Positions 44,374 through 52,648 of a stretch of 64,000 nucleotides of DNA are shown in pieces. Source of the stretch: an uncultured Lachnospiraceae bacterium (lineage in GTDB: Bacteria; Bacillota; Clostridia; Lachnospirales; Lachnospiraceae). The stretch is taken from positions 62,001-126,000 of the forward strand of contig CANQDA010000003.1 of NCBI GenBank assembly GCA_947591155.1, given 5' to 3'. Numbering within the stretch: position 1 is the first letter of the stretch; each line of letters begins with the position of its first letter. A program made the position numbers and the translations under genes. The notes below the pieces were generated by a model. The model was not told where the DNA came from and searched no databases. It was given only the letters and a program-made list of their open reading frames with translations.

Positions 44374-45249
44374 ATGGAACTGAGAACCATGCGATATTTT
44401 CTCGCAGTCGCTAGGGAAGAGAACATGACGCGCGCGGCGGAGCTGCTCCACGTCACCCAGCCCACGCTCTCCAAGCAATTAAAAGCATTGGAGGATGAGC
44501 TCGGAAAGAAGCTGTTTCTCCGACACAGCTTCAGCATTCAGCTTACCGAGGAAGGCATTCTCCTTCGAAAGCGCGCGGAGGATCTGGTCAAAATGGCCGA
44601 TAAGATCACGGAAGAGTTTCGCACGATGGACGATCTCGCAGGCGGCGATCTTTACCTTGGTCTGGCGGAATCTTACCAGATCCGGCATCTCGCCGCCGCA
44701 ATCAAAGAACTGAAAAAAATCTGCCCGAACCTGCATTACCATATCACCAGCGGAGATACGGAACAGGTGACGGAAAAGCTCGACAAGGGCATCATTGATT
44801 TTGCCGTGCTGGCGCAGGAACCCGACACCGCCAGATACCGCTGTCTGAAATTTCCGGGCGCTGATCTCTGGGGTCTCGTCATGCCCGCCGACTGCCCGTT
44901 GGCAAAAAAGACGGCGGTTTCCGTCGAAGACCTGAAGGGTCTGCCCTTATTCTGCTCCGAACAGGGCTGGAACCACGACCTTCCCAGATGGTGCGGCAAC
45001 CACATGGACCAGCTCCACCTGGAGGGCTCCTTTCGCCTGTCTTATAACGGCGCTCTTTTTGTGAGAGAAGGGCTTGGCTATCTTCTGACCTTTCAGCATC
45101 TGATCGACACAAGCCCGGAGAGCGGACTTGTATTCCGTCCGCTTACCCCGGGGCTGGAGACTGAAATGTACCTGATCTGGAAAAAGCATCAGGCTTTCAC
45201 GCCGATCGCGGAAAAGCTATTGGAAATGATCACTTGTCTTTACCTCTGA
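44374..45249 (+). CDS. LysR-family transcriptional regulator
   Basis: 291 aa. Helix-turn-helix at residues 1-60 (MELRTMRYFLAVAREENMTRAAELLHVTQPTLSKQLKALEDEL), then the effector domain (GDLYLGLAESYQIRHLAAAI). GAAAGG precedes the ATG. It is divergent from the alpha/beta hydrolase and close to the exported reductase, the genes it most likely governs. Its N-terminus is near-identical in style to the regulator at 33.1 kb. Confidence 0.93.
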   Translation: MELRTMRYFLAVAREENMTRAAELLHVTQPTLSKQLKALEDELGKKLFLRHSFSIQLTEEGILLRKRAEDLVKMADKITEEFRTMDDLAGGDLYLGLAESYQIRHLAAAIKELKKICPNLHYHITSGDTEQVTEKLDKGIIDFAVLAQEPDTARYRCLKFPGADLWGLVMPADCPLAKKTAVSVEDLKGLPLFCSEQGWNHDLPRWCGNHMDQLHLEGSFRLSYNGALFVREGLGYLLTFQHLIDTSPESGLVFRPLTPGLETEMYLIWKKHQAFTPIAEKLLEMITCLYL

Positions 45250-45287
45250 TCGATCGCAGATGCTGACGCGCTGTCATGCTCCTCCTA

Positions 45288-45563
45288 CTATATTTTTATA
45301 CCGTACACCGAACACAACGCCCCCACGACACCAGGGCCATATTTTTTTATCTGCTCATCTATATAGCCCCAGTCAACACCGCCCGCAGCGCTCTCCAGCG
45401 CGTCGTCTGAAAGCTCGCCCTGCGCGTGCATCCGCTCGAACAACTCCTTTGCCTGCTCCTCGGTCGCTTCTGCGCCATATTCTTTGCATACAGCAAAAAA
45501 CTCCTCCGCAGACTTCGCCTCCTTCAGTTTCGTCGTCATATCGTTTGCCTGTTTCTCGTTCAT
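45288..45563 (-). CDS. Nif11-like RiPP precursor peptide
   Basis: 91 aa with AGGAGG 8 nt before the ATG. Residues 1-60 match a Nif11-type leader: charged helix MNEKQANDMTTKLKEAKSAEEFFAVCKEYG, then ...EQAKELFERMHAQGELSDDALESAAGG. The double-glycine site ends the leader and leaves a core of 28 residues, VDWGYIDEQIKKYGPGVVG then ALCSVYGIKI. The core has one Cys, several Tyr and a GPG turn. No modification enzyme or peptidase-containing transporter is encoded near it, so it is an orphan here; enzymes could act from elsewhere. It converges on the LysR gene. Confidence 0.8.
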   Translation of the reverse strand: MNEKQANDMTTKLKEAKSAEEFFAVCKEYGAEATEEQAKELFERMHAQGELSDDALESAAGGVDWGYIDEQIKKYGPGVVGALCSVYGIKI

Positions 45564-45719
45564 TGTGATTCCTCCTTAAAATTATATTTTTTCGATGTTA
45601 CCTTTTCTACTTGATACGCCGATCCGCCTTTTTTGTTAGGGATTATTCTGTGTTTCATTTCCGAGAGGATTATATCATTTTTCCTTTTCCCTGAAAACAA
45701 AAAAATGACCGACAGAGAA

Positions 45720-46427
45720 TTAATCCCTGTCAGCCGCCTCCACCAACGCACGAAATATCCTCCTGCTGTTGACATCTGTCTTATAGGAAAATTCCGGATG
45801 CCACTGAACCGCCCACAGGAAACGATGATCCGGCTTATACAATGCCTCCACAAGACCATCCGATGATACAGCCATCACTTCAAGTCCGGGTGCGACTGTC
45901 TTAACAGCCTGGTGATGATAGCTGTTGACCGGCATGTGTTCCGTCTGCAGGCACTCGTACAGCGGCGAATCCCTCATGATCTCTATATCATGTACCGGAA
46001 TGTCATACGGCGCGTGCTGATGATGCTCCGTTTCGGACGGATGCTGGGTCGGGAGGTCCTGGTACAAAGTCCCTCCAAGCCTGGCGTTGATAAACTGGAT
46101 TCCCCTGCATATGCCGAGAAGAGGTTTATTCGTCCTCAAAATCTCTTCCAGTACCAACGTTTCCATCCGGTCTCTTTTCTCACAGCAGGAAACAAGCCCG
46201 TCTAACGCTTCTTCCTGATAGATTCCCGGGGAAACATCGTGTCCTCCGGTAAACAGAAAACCATCGCATATCTCACACAGTCTTTTTAGCTCTGATTCGT
46301 CCGTTGAAAGCGGAAATATGATTGGAATCCCGCCGGCCCGATGAATGCCATCCATGTATCCCGGCAGCATCCAGATACTGTTCTTTTCGTCATCCCATAA
46401 CGGCATAACACCGATCATTGGTTTCAT
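45720..46427 (-). CDS. C26-type glutamine amidotransferase-like hydrolase (PuuD-like)
   Basis: 235 aa, with AAGGAGG upstream. Class I amidotransferase fold: IGVMPLWDDE at the start, GFLFTGGHDVSPGIYQEE, nucleophile Cys in GICRGIQFINA, and His/Glu in WHPEFSYKTD. The C26 group hydrolyses gamma-glutamyl bonds, as in gamma-glutamyl-GABA in putrescine breakdown. The other Puu genes are absent. A 21-codon copy of its C-terminus remains at 52.65 kb, so a second gene once existed nearby. Confidence 0.88.
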   Translation of the reverse strand: MKPMIGVMPLWDDEKNSIWMLPGYMDGIHRAGGIPIIFPLSTDESELKRLCEICDGFLFTGGHDVSPGIYQEEALDGLVSCCEKRDRMETLVLEEILRTNKPLLGICRGIQFINARLGGTLYQDLPTQHPSETEHHQHAPYDIPVHDIEIMRDSPLYECLQTEHMPVNSYHHQAVKTVAPGLEVMAVSSDGLVEALYKPDHRFLWAVQWHPEFSYKTDVNSRRIFRALVEAADRD

Positions 46428-46449
46428 GGCAGCCTGACCTCCTTATAAA

Positions 46450-46530
46450 ATTGAATCTTGCTTGCGAGATTCTCCGCCTGCGGCGGGTCGCGTCAGCGAC
46501 ATCTTCTGCTCCGCCGCAGTGCGATCCTGC
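46450..46530 (-). other. Three-stem leader upstream of the C26 gene
   Basis: Three helices in a row: AATCTTGCTTGCGAGATT, TCGCGTCAGCGA and CTGCGGCGG / CCGCCGCAG. It lies directly before the C26 start on the minus strand, so it could be a structured leader RNA. The whole 345-bp gap up to 46772 has no gene and holds this and the palindrome listed next. Confidence 0.4.
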
Positions 46531-46538
46531 CTGGAAGG

Positions 46539-46576
46539 TTTTTTTTACAATAGGAAATTTCCTATTGTAAAAAAAA
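46539..46576. repeat. 38-bp perfect palindrome
   Basis: Eight T, ACAATAGGAAA, its exact complement TTTCCTATTGT, and eight A. The 19-bp stem has no loop. The runs pair with each other, so this is not the usual terminator form. Confidence 0.85.
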
Positions 46577-46772
46577 ACAGACATCGATACCGTCAGGCAT
46601 CTTTGTCTGTACGAGAAATTATAGCTTAACGACCGCATCGTGTCAACAAGTCTTCGGCTCACTGCTCGTTATGTTGTCCGCAGTGCTGTTGTCCATGCTG
46701 ATCCTGCGTGAGACAATGGCCCCGCTGTATGTAATTATATTTGTCTCAGCAACAAATGAAATTTGTCAGCTA

Positions 46773-47621
46773 TTAATCCGCTGTTACAGCAAGCGCCTGC
46801 TCTCTCTTTTGTTTCATAATATGTGCCTGATAAATGGTCAAAAAATAGATACATAATTTAAGCAATAAATTCAACGCTGTATTCATAGATATAAATTCTG
46901 TCGCCCATCGGATGTTTGAATAGGTGCTCCAAATGATCAGGAACATCTCCCACCCTGAGACGGCTATTAACGACCAGTACCAAACTGATTTCGTCTTCGC
47001 TATATAAAAATATTGATATGCGGCTGCAGCGCCCAACAGACATGGGGCGATCAGCAGCAAAGCCGCAGCCATGTTCTTCCATCCAAGACCTGAATATGTC
47101 ATGCGATAACTATTTGTCAGACATAATGAGGCAAAATAAAGGGCGATTGATATTCCGGTTTTCTTTGGAGTAAGAGTTCCCTGCAGCGCCAATACAAAAC
47201 CATAAGCGAAAACAGCAATCTGGATGAGCAATCCCAGCAGATTGACTGCGATAATCTGGATATCACTATAGTTAATCGACGTGGAAGTTATCGGGAACCG
47301 CATGATGATATCTGCTACAGTAAGCAAAAATGAAAACGATATACATGCGTATAGAACAATCTGAACGTGTTTCATGAAAGGCTTTTCAATAATCTGATTC
47401 CTTTCTGCAGCTTTTTTCATTTCGTCCGTTGACAGCAGTTCATCCAATGATACCTCCAAAAATGCAGCCAGCTTTTTAGCCATTATCAAGTCAGGGTATC
47501 TGTCACCGCACTCCCATCTGGAAACAGCCTGTCTCGTCACATAAAGATGTTCGGCCAGTGTCTGTTGGGTCATTCCTTTTGCTTCTCTCACTTTTTTTAA
47601 TTGTTCACCAAATTCAACCAT
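46773..47621 (-). CDS. XRE helix-turn-helix protein with membrane domain
   Basis: 282 aa. The N-terminal XRE domain (residues 5-60: LKKVREAKGMTQQTLAEHLYVTRQAVSRWECGDRYPDL) is followed by six or seven membrane segments starting at about residue 85. Such membrane-tethered XRE regulators usually control a nearby transporter or defence gene in response to an envelope signal. Codon use is more AT-rich than in the core genes, as in the next gene. A promoter-like region lies upstream, but no sure target is visible. Confidence 0.85.
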   Translation of the reverse strand: MVEFGEQLKKVREAKGMTQQTLAEHLYVTRQAVSRWECGDRYPDLIMAKKLAAFLEVSLDELLSTDEMKKAAERNQIIEKPFMKHVQIVLYACISFSFLLTVADIIMRFPITSTSINYSDIQIIAVNLLGLLIQIAVFAYGFVLALQGTLTPKKTGISIALYFASLCLTNSYRMTYSGLGWKNMAAALLLIAPCLLGAAAAYQYFYIAKTKSVWYWSLIAVSGWEMFLIIWSTYSNIRWATEFISMNTALNLLLKLCIYFLTIYQAHIMKQKREQALAVTAD

Positions 47622-47878
47622 TGCTGATATCTCCTTTCGGTTTGATCTGGTTCAATTATCCCTGATACGCCTCCGATGCTCAAGCAACACTTCCGTATAA
47701 CCATGTCACCGTAATGGTGCTCCCTGATTTTGGCCTTAAAGTTTCGATTTTTTGAGTATATCAAAAATATTCCCGTCCTTCAACCACAAACAAAAGCAGG
47801 AAACCATTGTATGACTTCCTGCTCCCTAAAAACATTTCCTTTGACAAGTTCATAGGCTTTTTCTTCTTTGAAACAATC

Positions 47879-49300
47879 CTATTTAATCATAATATACTTC
47901 TGGTCCTTACTTGTAGGCTTATCCGGGCGCGTCCTTGCAATACGCCCTTGCTCTAATAATCGGTTGATATGTTTCATGAGATTTTTTCGATCTTTCAAAC
48001 CGAGATATTCAAGTATTTCCTGTATACTTCTTGCCTCTGTACAATACTCAACGATCTTATTTTCTGTCACTCCTCTCTTAATCCCATAGGCTGCTTGGGG
48101 GGCATCTTGGGGGGTATCTTGGGGGGTATCTTGGGGGGTACCCCCCAAGTCAATACGGTTGTACGGAATCGTTACTGTTATAGCATTATTGGAAAACTTG
48201 AAAGCTTTTTCGCCATATTCACCCACAATTCTTGGCACACCGCGTCCTGATTTTTCGCTGATATGAAGCTGTACAAAAATCTCGGTGAGTTTAGCATTAA
48301 CAGGGATAGAAATTCCCGCATAAAATCCCTCTTTTGTCTGGTGTGGCGGCAAAGTTCCGATAGATGTTATCTCTATTCGATCTTTATATGCCGTAAACAT
48401 CGGAGCGGTACCGCTTACCCATAGATTATGCTGAAAAGCATTTATAACAGCTTCCCTGAATGCCTGAGAATGAAAAAGCATTACTTCTTTGCGTTCCACC
48501 TTACGGTCACGCTCATCGGCTTGAGGAACATTCAAGGTATCTCCGTAATCTATAACCTTATCAAGTGCCAACAGTAAGCACATATCACCAAATTCTCTAA
48601 CTGCGTACATAGTTGATGTTTTATCAATCCCTGCAAAAAGTGCAAAGCGAATAGGTATCCGCGGATTATCAGACAAAAGCTGCGCAAGTAAATTATACTT
48701 TCCGTCGGCAGTTAAAAGCTCAAGATTTTTCTTAAAAGTCTTTTTGTTAAGCTTTATCCCTTTCATATCAAAATAAAGAAAAAGCTGGTTGAATGAAAGG
48801 TCGTCAAATCTCGCTTCAACGTTTAAAAGAGAAGGCTGCCCGAAGTTGAGAATTCTGAATAGTGCGGCTTCTCTTTCGGGATATTTTTTAATATTTTCTT
48901 TGCTTGAGCCAACACGGATATAGCGGATTCCTTTGAATTCCGTAGGCACAATGCGGGCGGCAGGTATGCTCAAAACAACAACTCTTTTGCCGTCGATTAC
49001 TTCTTCATCAAATGAGAAGTATACAGACGGAGACACATTCCGTGCCAGATAATGCTCAATCGGCTCGCCGTTCACATCCCGCTTATATCTCAGTGTGGTA
49101 TTTGTATATTGGTGGGTTTCATTACTGAAGCCCCATATAAGATAGCCATATGGTTCTCCACACATTGCTGCGGCATTAGAAAGCGCAGAAATATACTGCC
49201 CGATCTCATCAAGCTCATACCAGCTGTCTTTTAAATCAAACCATTCCTGTTCATCTTCAAAGGAAATGCATCTGTTTATAATATCAGTGACATTACTCAT
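47879..49300 (-). CDS. AlbA_2/Schlafen-type DNA-binding ATPase-like protein
   Basis: 473 aa. N-terminal AlbA_2 domain (EDEQEWFDLKDSWYELDEIGQYISALSNAAAM... GYLIWGFSNETH), a middle part with IRYIRVGSSKENIKKYPEREAALF, then an HATPase-like C-terminal region (FREAVINAFQHNLW, RIEITSIGTLPP, GRGVPRIV). It closes with a four-fold DTPQ repeat and a winged helix (SIQEILEYLGLKDRKNLMKHINRLLEQGRI). Proteins of this type are putative transcription regulators or defence factors. The gene is AT-rich compared with its surroundings and is likely acquired. No RNA-cleaving signature is visible. Confidence 0.8.
   Translation of the reverse strand: MSNVTDIINRCISFEDEQEWFDLKDSWYELDEIGQYISALSNAAAMCGEPYGYLIWGFSNETHQYTNTTLRYKRDVNGEPIEHYLARNVSPSVYFSFDEEVIDGKRVVVLSIPAARIVPTEFKGIRYIRVGSSKENIKKYPEREAALFRILNFGQPSLLNVEARFDDLSFNQLFLYFDMKGIKLNKKTFKKNLELLTADGKYNLLAQLLSDNPRIPIRFALFAGIDKTSTMYAVREFGDMCLLLALDKVIDYGDTLNVPQADERDRKVERKEVMLFHSQAFREAVINAFQHNLWVSGTAPMFTAYKDRIEITSIGTLPPHQTKEGFYAGISIPVNAKLTEIFVQLHISEKSGRGVPRIVGEYGEKAFKFSNNAITVTIPYNRIDLGGTPQDTPQDTPQDAPQAAYGIKRGVTENKIVEYCTEARSIQEILEYLGLKDRKNLMKHINRLLEQGRIARTRPDKPTSKDQKYIMIK
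48094..48142 (-). repeat. 12-bp tandem repeat coding for DTPQ
   Basis: Four units of CTTGGGGGGTAT on the plus strand encode GTPQDTPQDTPQDAPQ. The last unit ends in the palindrome GGGGGGTACCCCCC (48133-48146). Loss or gain of units stays in frame, so it changes only linker length. Confidence 0.85.
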
Positions 49301-49355
49301 TTTTTACCGCCTTGTTTGCCATAAATTAAACCGCTTTTCTATAAAATATTATACC

Positions 49356-50099
49356 CTACTTTATAAGAAAAATAAAACCATTTTTATCATAATAGGCCAT
49401 GCCCATATCCCCCTGTTTTTTGATCGGAATCCGTATGACCGTCCTCAGCTTCTCCGGTGCGCACCTTCGCGCATCGCTCAGATAGATCTCATGATGAAAC
49501 CTCTGTTCTGTGATGTCCGGCACATATCCTTGCTCCTCTATGTACCGATGCATCATTTCCACTGTCCCCGGCTCGTCATCATATGGCCCAATGTGCATAC
49601 ACTGCACGCACAGGCCCTCCTCATAGGTCAGAAACTCCACCTTGGAAAAATCCTGTTTTTTCTTCGCCTCCGCCTCGGAAACCGCCCAGCCAAACTCTTC
49701 CCTTGTGACAAACTCCGGCAGACGTATGAGCGAGATCCACTGAAAGTTCTCTTTATGAGTATAATCCATTTTCCACGCGTCGTCCAGCCTGCCGGCTCGG
49801 TCGGCCAGCATACCGTTCTCCGGATGCTGCTTCTTTTGCCACCAGAATCCCTCCAGTGGCGGAACCACATAGTCAAAATATCCGTCAATCTGATGGCTGC
49901 CTTTTTTGCTCATCTTGATCGTAAAGGCAATCCCGTACAGCAGCCCGATGGATGCCTTATATTCTCCGCCTTCCACATTCGGATCCCCCTGTCCCCGAAC
50001 CGCAATATAATTCATCTTCGGAACCGTAATAATCCCCGGCACAGCCTTCGGCAGATAAAATTCCTTGTATTCTTTCTTATAGTCAAATGCCATCTCCAT
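49356..50099 (-). CDS. GyrI-like small-molecule-binding domain protein
   Basis: 247 aa from ATG 50099, whose first base overlaps the stop codon of the upstream gene (TGATG), with AAGGGG just before, so the two are translationally coupled. The sequence MNYIAVRGQGDPN, YGIAFTIKMSKKG and the late HIGPYDDEPGTVEMMHRY are the GyrI-like/SOUL-type drug-binding fold of about 200 residues. It is a free-standing binding domain rather than an AraC or MerR fusion. Members can inactivate electrophiles or bind drugs. Function here is open. Confidence 0.85.
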   Translation of the reverse strand: MEMAFDYKKEYKEFYLPKAVPGIITVPKMNYIAVRGQGDPNVEGGEYKASIGLLYGIAFTIKMSKKGSHQIDGYFDYVVPPLEGFWWQKKQHPENGMLADRAGRLDDAWKMDYTHKENFQWISLIRLPEFVTREEFGWAVSEAEAKKKQDFSKVEFLTYEEGLCVQCMHIGPYDDEPGTVEMMHRYIEEQGYVPDITEQRFHHEIYLSDARRCAPEKLRTVIRIPIKKQGDMGMAYYDKNGFIFLIK

Positions 50100-50749
50100 C
50101 ACCCCTTCAGCCGTTTTACCCGCTCAGCCACATTTTTCCTGAATTCTTCTTCCGAAAAGCTCGGATCCCTCGTTCCCAGGATCAGATCGCAGGGAGGCTT
50201 CCCGCACTCACCGCAGGAATGGAAGCCATTTTGAATTCTGCAACAGGCATAAATGGGACATTCCTTTCCCTCCGGCGCATGGAACACCTTTCCGCATACG
50301 GCATTGCATCCTTTGCACAGTTCCCCGTAACAATTACACGAAGCACAATCCGCACCGCAGCAGCTGATCAGGTCGTCCTTCTTTGCTGTCTCCAGAATTT
50401 CCCTCTGTTTTTTCTTGCTCAGACTTCCAAGTACGATCTGGTAAGCCTTGTCCAGCAGGTCTTTCAGGAGGTCGTCCGGCACCTCGCCGTCCGCTTTCAC
50501 CGAATTCCAGTGCGTTTTGTTCATATAATATCCGGGGATGATATCTTCATATTGCTTCCGCAGAAAATCGCCCTCCAGCGGATCCAGCTTCAGTGTAATG
50601 TAATAAGGCTTGTTGTCCTCCCAGCTCCTGCATACCGCAGCAAACATTTTCCCGCCGATCTGATAGCGCATCCAGTTCCAGTCTTTTTGCAGGTCTTTCG
50701 TCACGCCCGGCTTTTTCATCAGATATTCATCCAGCCATTCATATCTCAT
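50099..50749 (-). CDS. MmcQ/YjbR-like domain fused to a DUF3795-type cysteine-rich domain
   Basis: 216 aa from ATG 50749 (MRYEWLDEYLMKKPGVTKD), with GGGAGG upstream. Residues 1-115 are a YjbR/MmcQ double-wing domain (GKMFAAVCRSWEDNKPYYITLK... YYMNKTHWNSV). Residues 130-216 form a cysteine-rich DUF3795 domain: CCGADCASCNCYGELCKGCNAVCG, CPIYACC and CGECGKPPCDL, probably binding zinc or iron-sulfur. The fusion is short but known in Clostridia. Overlap with the GyrI-like gene suggests a joint role in small-molecule handling. The WYL regulator upstream may control both. Confidence 0.85.
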   Translation of the reverse strand: MRYEWLDEYLMKKPGVTKDLQKDWNWMRYQIGGKMFAAVCRSWEDNKPYYITLKLDPLEGDFLRKQYEDIIPGYYMNKTHWNSVKADGEVPDDLLKDLLDKAYQIVLGSLSKKKQREILETAKKDDLISCCGADCASCNCYGELCKGCNAVCGKVFHAPEGKECPIYACCRIQNGFHSCGECGKPPCDLILGTRDPSFSEEEFRKNVAERVKRLKG

Positions 50750-50828
50750 ATGCTTCGCTCCTCCCGTAGATTCCATGCACCGCTTCTTTTTATCGGTTCC
50801 TTTTATTGGTTTCTTTCATCAATTCTGT

Positions 50829-51743
50829 TCATTGATTTTTTTCATAGGTTTTTCTCATGGCCTCCGCAATATTAGAAATCCTCTCCCGCACCTCGGGCGG
50901 TTCCAGCATCTCCGCCTTTTCCCCGAATGTCAGTATCCACGCGACAAGATTCTCCATGTCCGTATAATCCGCCTGAAAAAGCAGCCGCCCGTCGTCCGTC
51001 TCGGTAAAACAGTGCGGCCCGAACTCCTCCACCAGTCGCCACTTCACATCCGGGTCAAAGAGAGCTTTCACCCGGATGCCTCCCGGAAATATCCTTTCAT
51101 TGGACAGATCCGGCATCGGAACCTCCCGAGACACAAAGTTTTTTTCAGAAACGGACAGCCGATCCATACGGTTCAGCTTAAACAGGCGGAAGTCCTTACG
51201 CTCCATGCACCAAGCCCATACATACCAGCCTGCCCACTTAAACACAACGTAGTATGGCTCGACGGTCCGGACGCTCTCCCCCGACGGAGCATAATACCTG
51301 AAATCAAGCAGCCTCCTGTTCTCGATCGCATCCTGTATCATCTCAATTTTCGGAGCAAGCGTCCCTTTATACCAGGAAGACAGATCGATCAGCATGGAAT
51401 CCCTGCCGCTTACCAATTCCGAGGATCCGCTCTGCAGCTTTTCCATCAGCCGACTGTAATATCTGCTTCCACTCACACTGTCAAGGCTCCTAAGCCCGGC
51501 AAGAATCCCCTGCATATCCTTTGAGGTCAGGATCGTCCTATCCATCCGGTATCCGTCCATGATACGGATCCCGCCGCCGGTTCCCTGTATCGTTCTGACC
51601 GGGATCCCCGCTTTGCAGAGATCCTCGATATCCCTGTTTATCGTTCTTCTCGAAACCTCAAACTTTTCCGCCAGTCTGGGCGCAGTTGTCATGTCTTCCT
51701 GCAGCAAGACCGACAAGATCCCGATCAGCCTGTCTATCTTCAT
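50829..51743 (-). CDS. WYL-domain transcriptional regulator
   Basis: 304 aa. The N-terminal helix-turn-helix_11 (MKIDRLIGILSVLLQEDMTTAPRLAEKFEVSRRTINRDIEDL) is followed by the WYL sensing domain (LDFRYYAPSGESVRTVEPYYVVFKWAGWYVWAWCMERKDFRLFKLNRMDRL) and a C-terminal WCX extension. It is the DeoR/YafY-like group. Its position directly upstream of the YjbR-DUF3795 and GyrI-like genes, same direction, points to control of that pair. Ligand unknown. Confidence 0.93.
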   Translation of the reverse strand: MKIDRLIGILSVLLQEDMTTAPRLAEKFEVSRRTINRDIEDLCKAGIPVRTIQGTGGGIRIMDGYRMDRTILTSKDMQGILAGLRSLDSVSGSRYYSRLMEKLQSGSSELVSGRDSMLIDLSSWYKGTLAPKIEMIQDAIENRRLLDFRYYAPSGESVRTVEPYYVVFKWAGWYVWAWCMERKDFRLFKLNRMDRLSVSEKNFVSREVPMPDLSNERIFPGGIRVKALFDPDVKWRLVEEFGPHCFTETDDGRLLFQADYTDMENLVAWILTFGEKAEMLEPPEVRERISNIAEAMRKTYEKNQ

Positions 51744-51886
51744 AACTTTTCCCGCTCCGTTTTTATCCTAGCATATCAAACACGACAGCTGTATGTCATG
51801 TTTATTATACCAGTTTTCTTTTTTCCTGAAAACAAAAATAACGGCTGGAAACAACAAACAGCAACAGTTATTTCATAATTTCCCTG

Positions 51887-51944
51887 TTGTAAAATCAAGG
51901 CTTCAAGCATATAATGAAAGTAGGAATTTCTGATTTCCCTACTT
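51887..51944 (+). promoter_or_regulatory. Promoter and operator of the toxin-antitoxin operon
   Basis: TTGTAA (51887-51892) and TATAAT (51910-51915) at 17-bp spacing. Directly after it the inverted repeat AAGTAGG / CCTACTT (51918-51924 and 51938-51944) spans the expected start of transcription, a good place for autorepression by the antitoxin. Confidence 0.7.
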
Positions 51945-51966
51945 TTTGTTCGAGGAGGACCTTATT

Positions 51967-52242
51967 ATGTCTGAAAACATATTGGTAAATGATGCAAGAG
52001 TAATGTCAAAAGGACAAGTAACTATTCCAAAAAACATTCGTGCGGCTCTCGGTGTCTCTACAGGTGACCGCGTCACTTTTATTGTAGAAGACGGTTCCGT
52101 CCGCATAATCAATTCCGCTATCTATGCCATACAGAAATTTCAGGAACAGATGAAAGGTCAGGCAGCTTTAGCCGGATTTGCCTCAGAGGAGAATATCGCA
52201 GACTGGATCACCAACTCGCGTCGGGAGGAAAATGCTGAATGA
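51967..52242 (+). CDS. AbrB/SpoVT-type antitoxin
   Basis: 91 aa from ATG 51967 (MSENILVNDARVMSKGQVTIPKNIRAALGVSTGDRVTFIVEDG), with GAGGAGGACC ten nt upstream. The swapped-hairpin AbrB DNA-binding fold fills residues 8-55. The C-terminal helix, ending TNSRREENAE, would bind and block the PIN toxin. Its stop overlaps the toxin start (ATGA), as usual in type II operons. Confidence 0.9.
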   Translation: MSENILVNDARVMSKGQVTIPKNIRAALGVSTGDRVTFIVEDGSVRIINSAIYAIQKFQEQMKGQAALAGFASEENIADWITNSRREENAE

Positions 52243-52643
52243 AAGTTATGATTGACACTAACGTCATTATTTCAGCGGCACTTTTCCCGAGCGGTAAAGC
52301 CGCTCAGGCCTTTCTGAAAGCCCTACTTCCACCTTATATTCCTCTTGTTTGTGATTATATAGTGGATGAATTACATCGTAAATTCCGTGAGAAATTTCCA
52401 GATCGCGTCACAGAACTGGAGGCTTTTCTGTTTCATGCGTTGACGTATATCCGTGTAGTACCTACACCAGAAGGGCCAATTAATGCAGAACTTACAATCA
52501 GAGATCCCAAGGATCGCCCGATTCTTCGTGCCGCCTTAAATGCTCATGCAGATTTGTTTTTGACCGGGGATAAGGATTTTTTGGAAGCATCTATAACTGA
52601 TCCCCGAATCATTAGTGTTTCTGCTTTTCTTAATATAAAATGA
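52239..52643 (+). CDS. PIN-domain toxin (VapC-like RNase)
   Basis: 134 aa. It starts inside the antitoxin stop codon (MKVMIDTNVIISAALFPSG). The PIN active-site acids are seen in IDTNVI (Asp6), in CDYIVDELHRKF (Glu) and in LTGDKDFLEA (Asp). The protein belongs to the COG1569 group of putative toxins that cut RNA. The preceding promoter and operator belong to this operon. Right after its stop lies a remnant of a C26 gene. Confidence 0.9.
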   Translation: MKVMIDTNVIISAALFPSGKAAQAFLKALLPPYIPLVCDYIVDELHRKFREKFPDRVTELEAFLFHALTYIRVVPTPEGPINAELTIRDPKDRPILRAALNAHADLFLTGDKDFLEASITDPRIISVSAFLNIK

Positions 52644-52648
52644 TACTG

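Noticed and set aside
42894..44414. 506-codon plus-strand frame opposite the exported reductase and hydrolase
   Set aside because: Crosses two well-supported minus-strand genes and a promoter region, with no domain and shadow composition.
46539..46576. Intrinsic terminator
   Set aside because: T run precedes and A run follows the stem on both strands, the opposite of what is needed.
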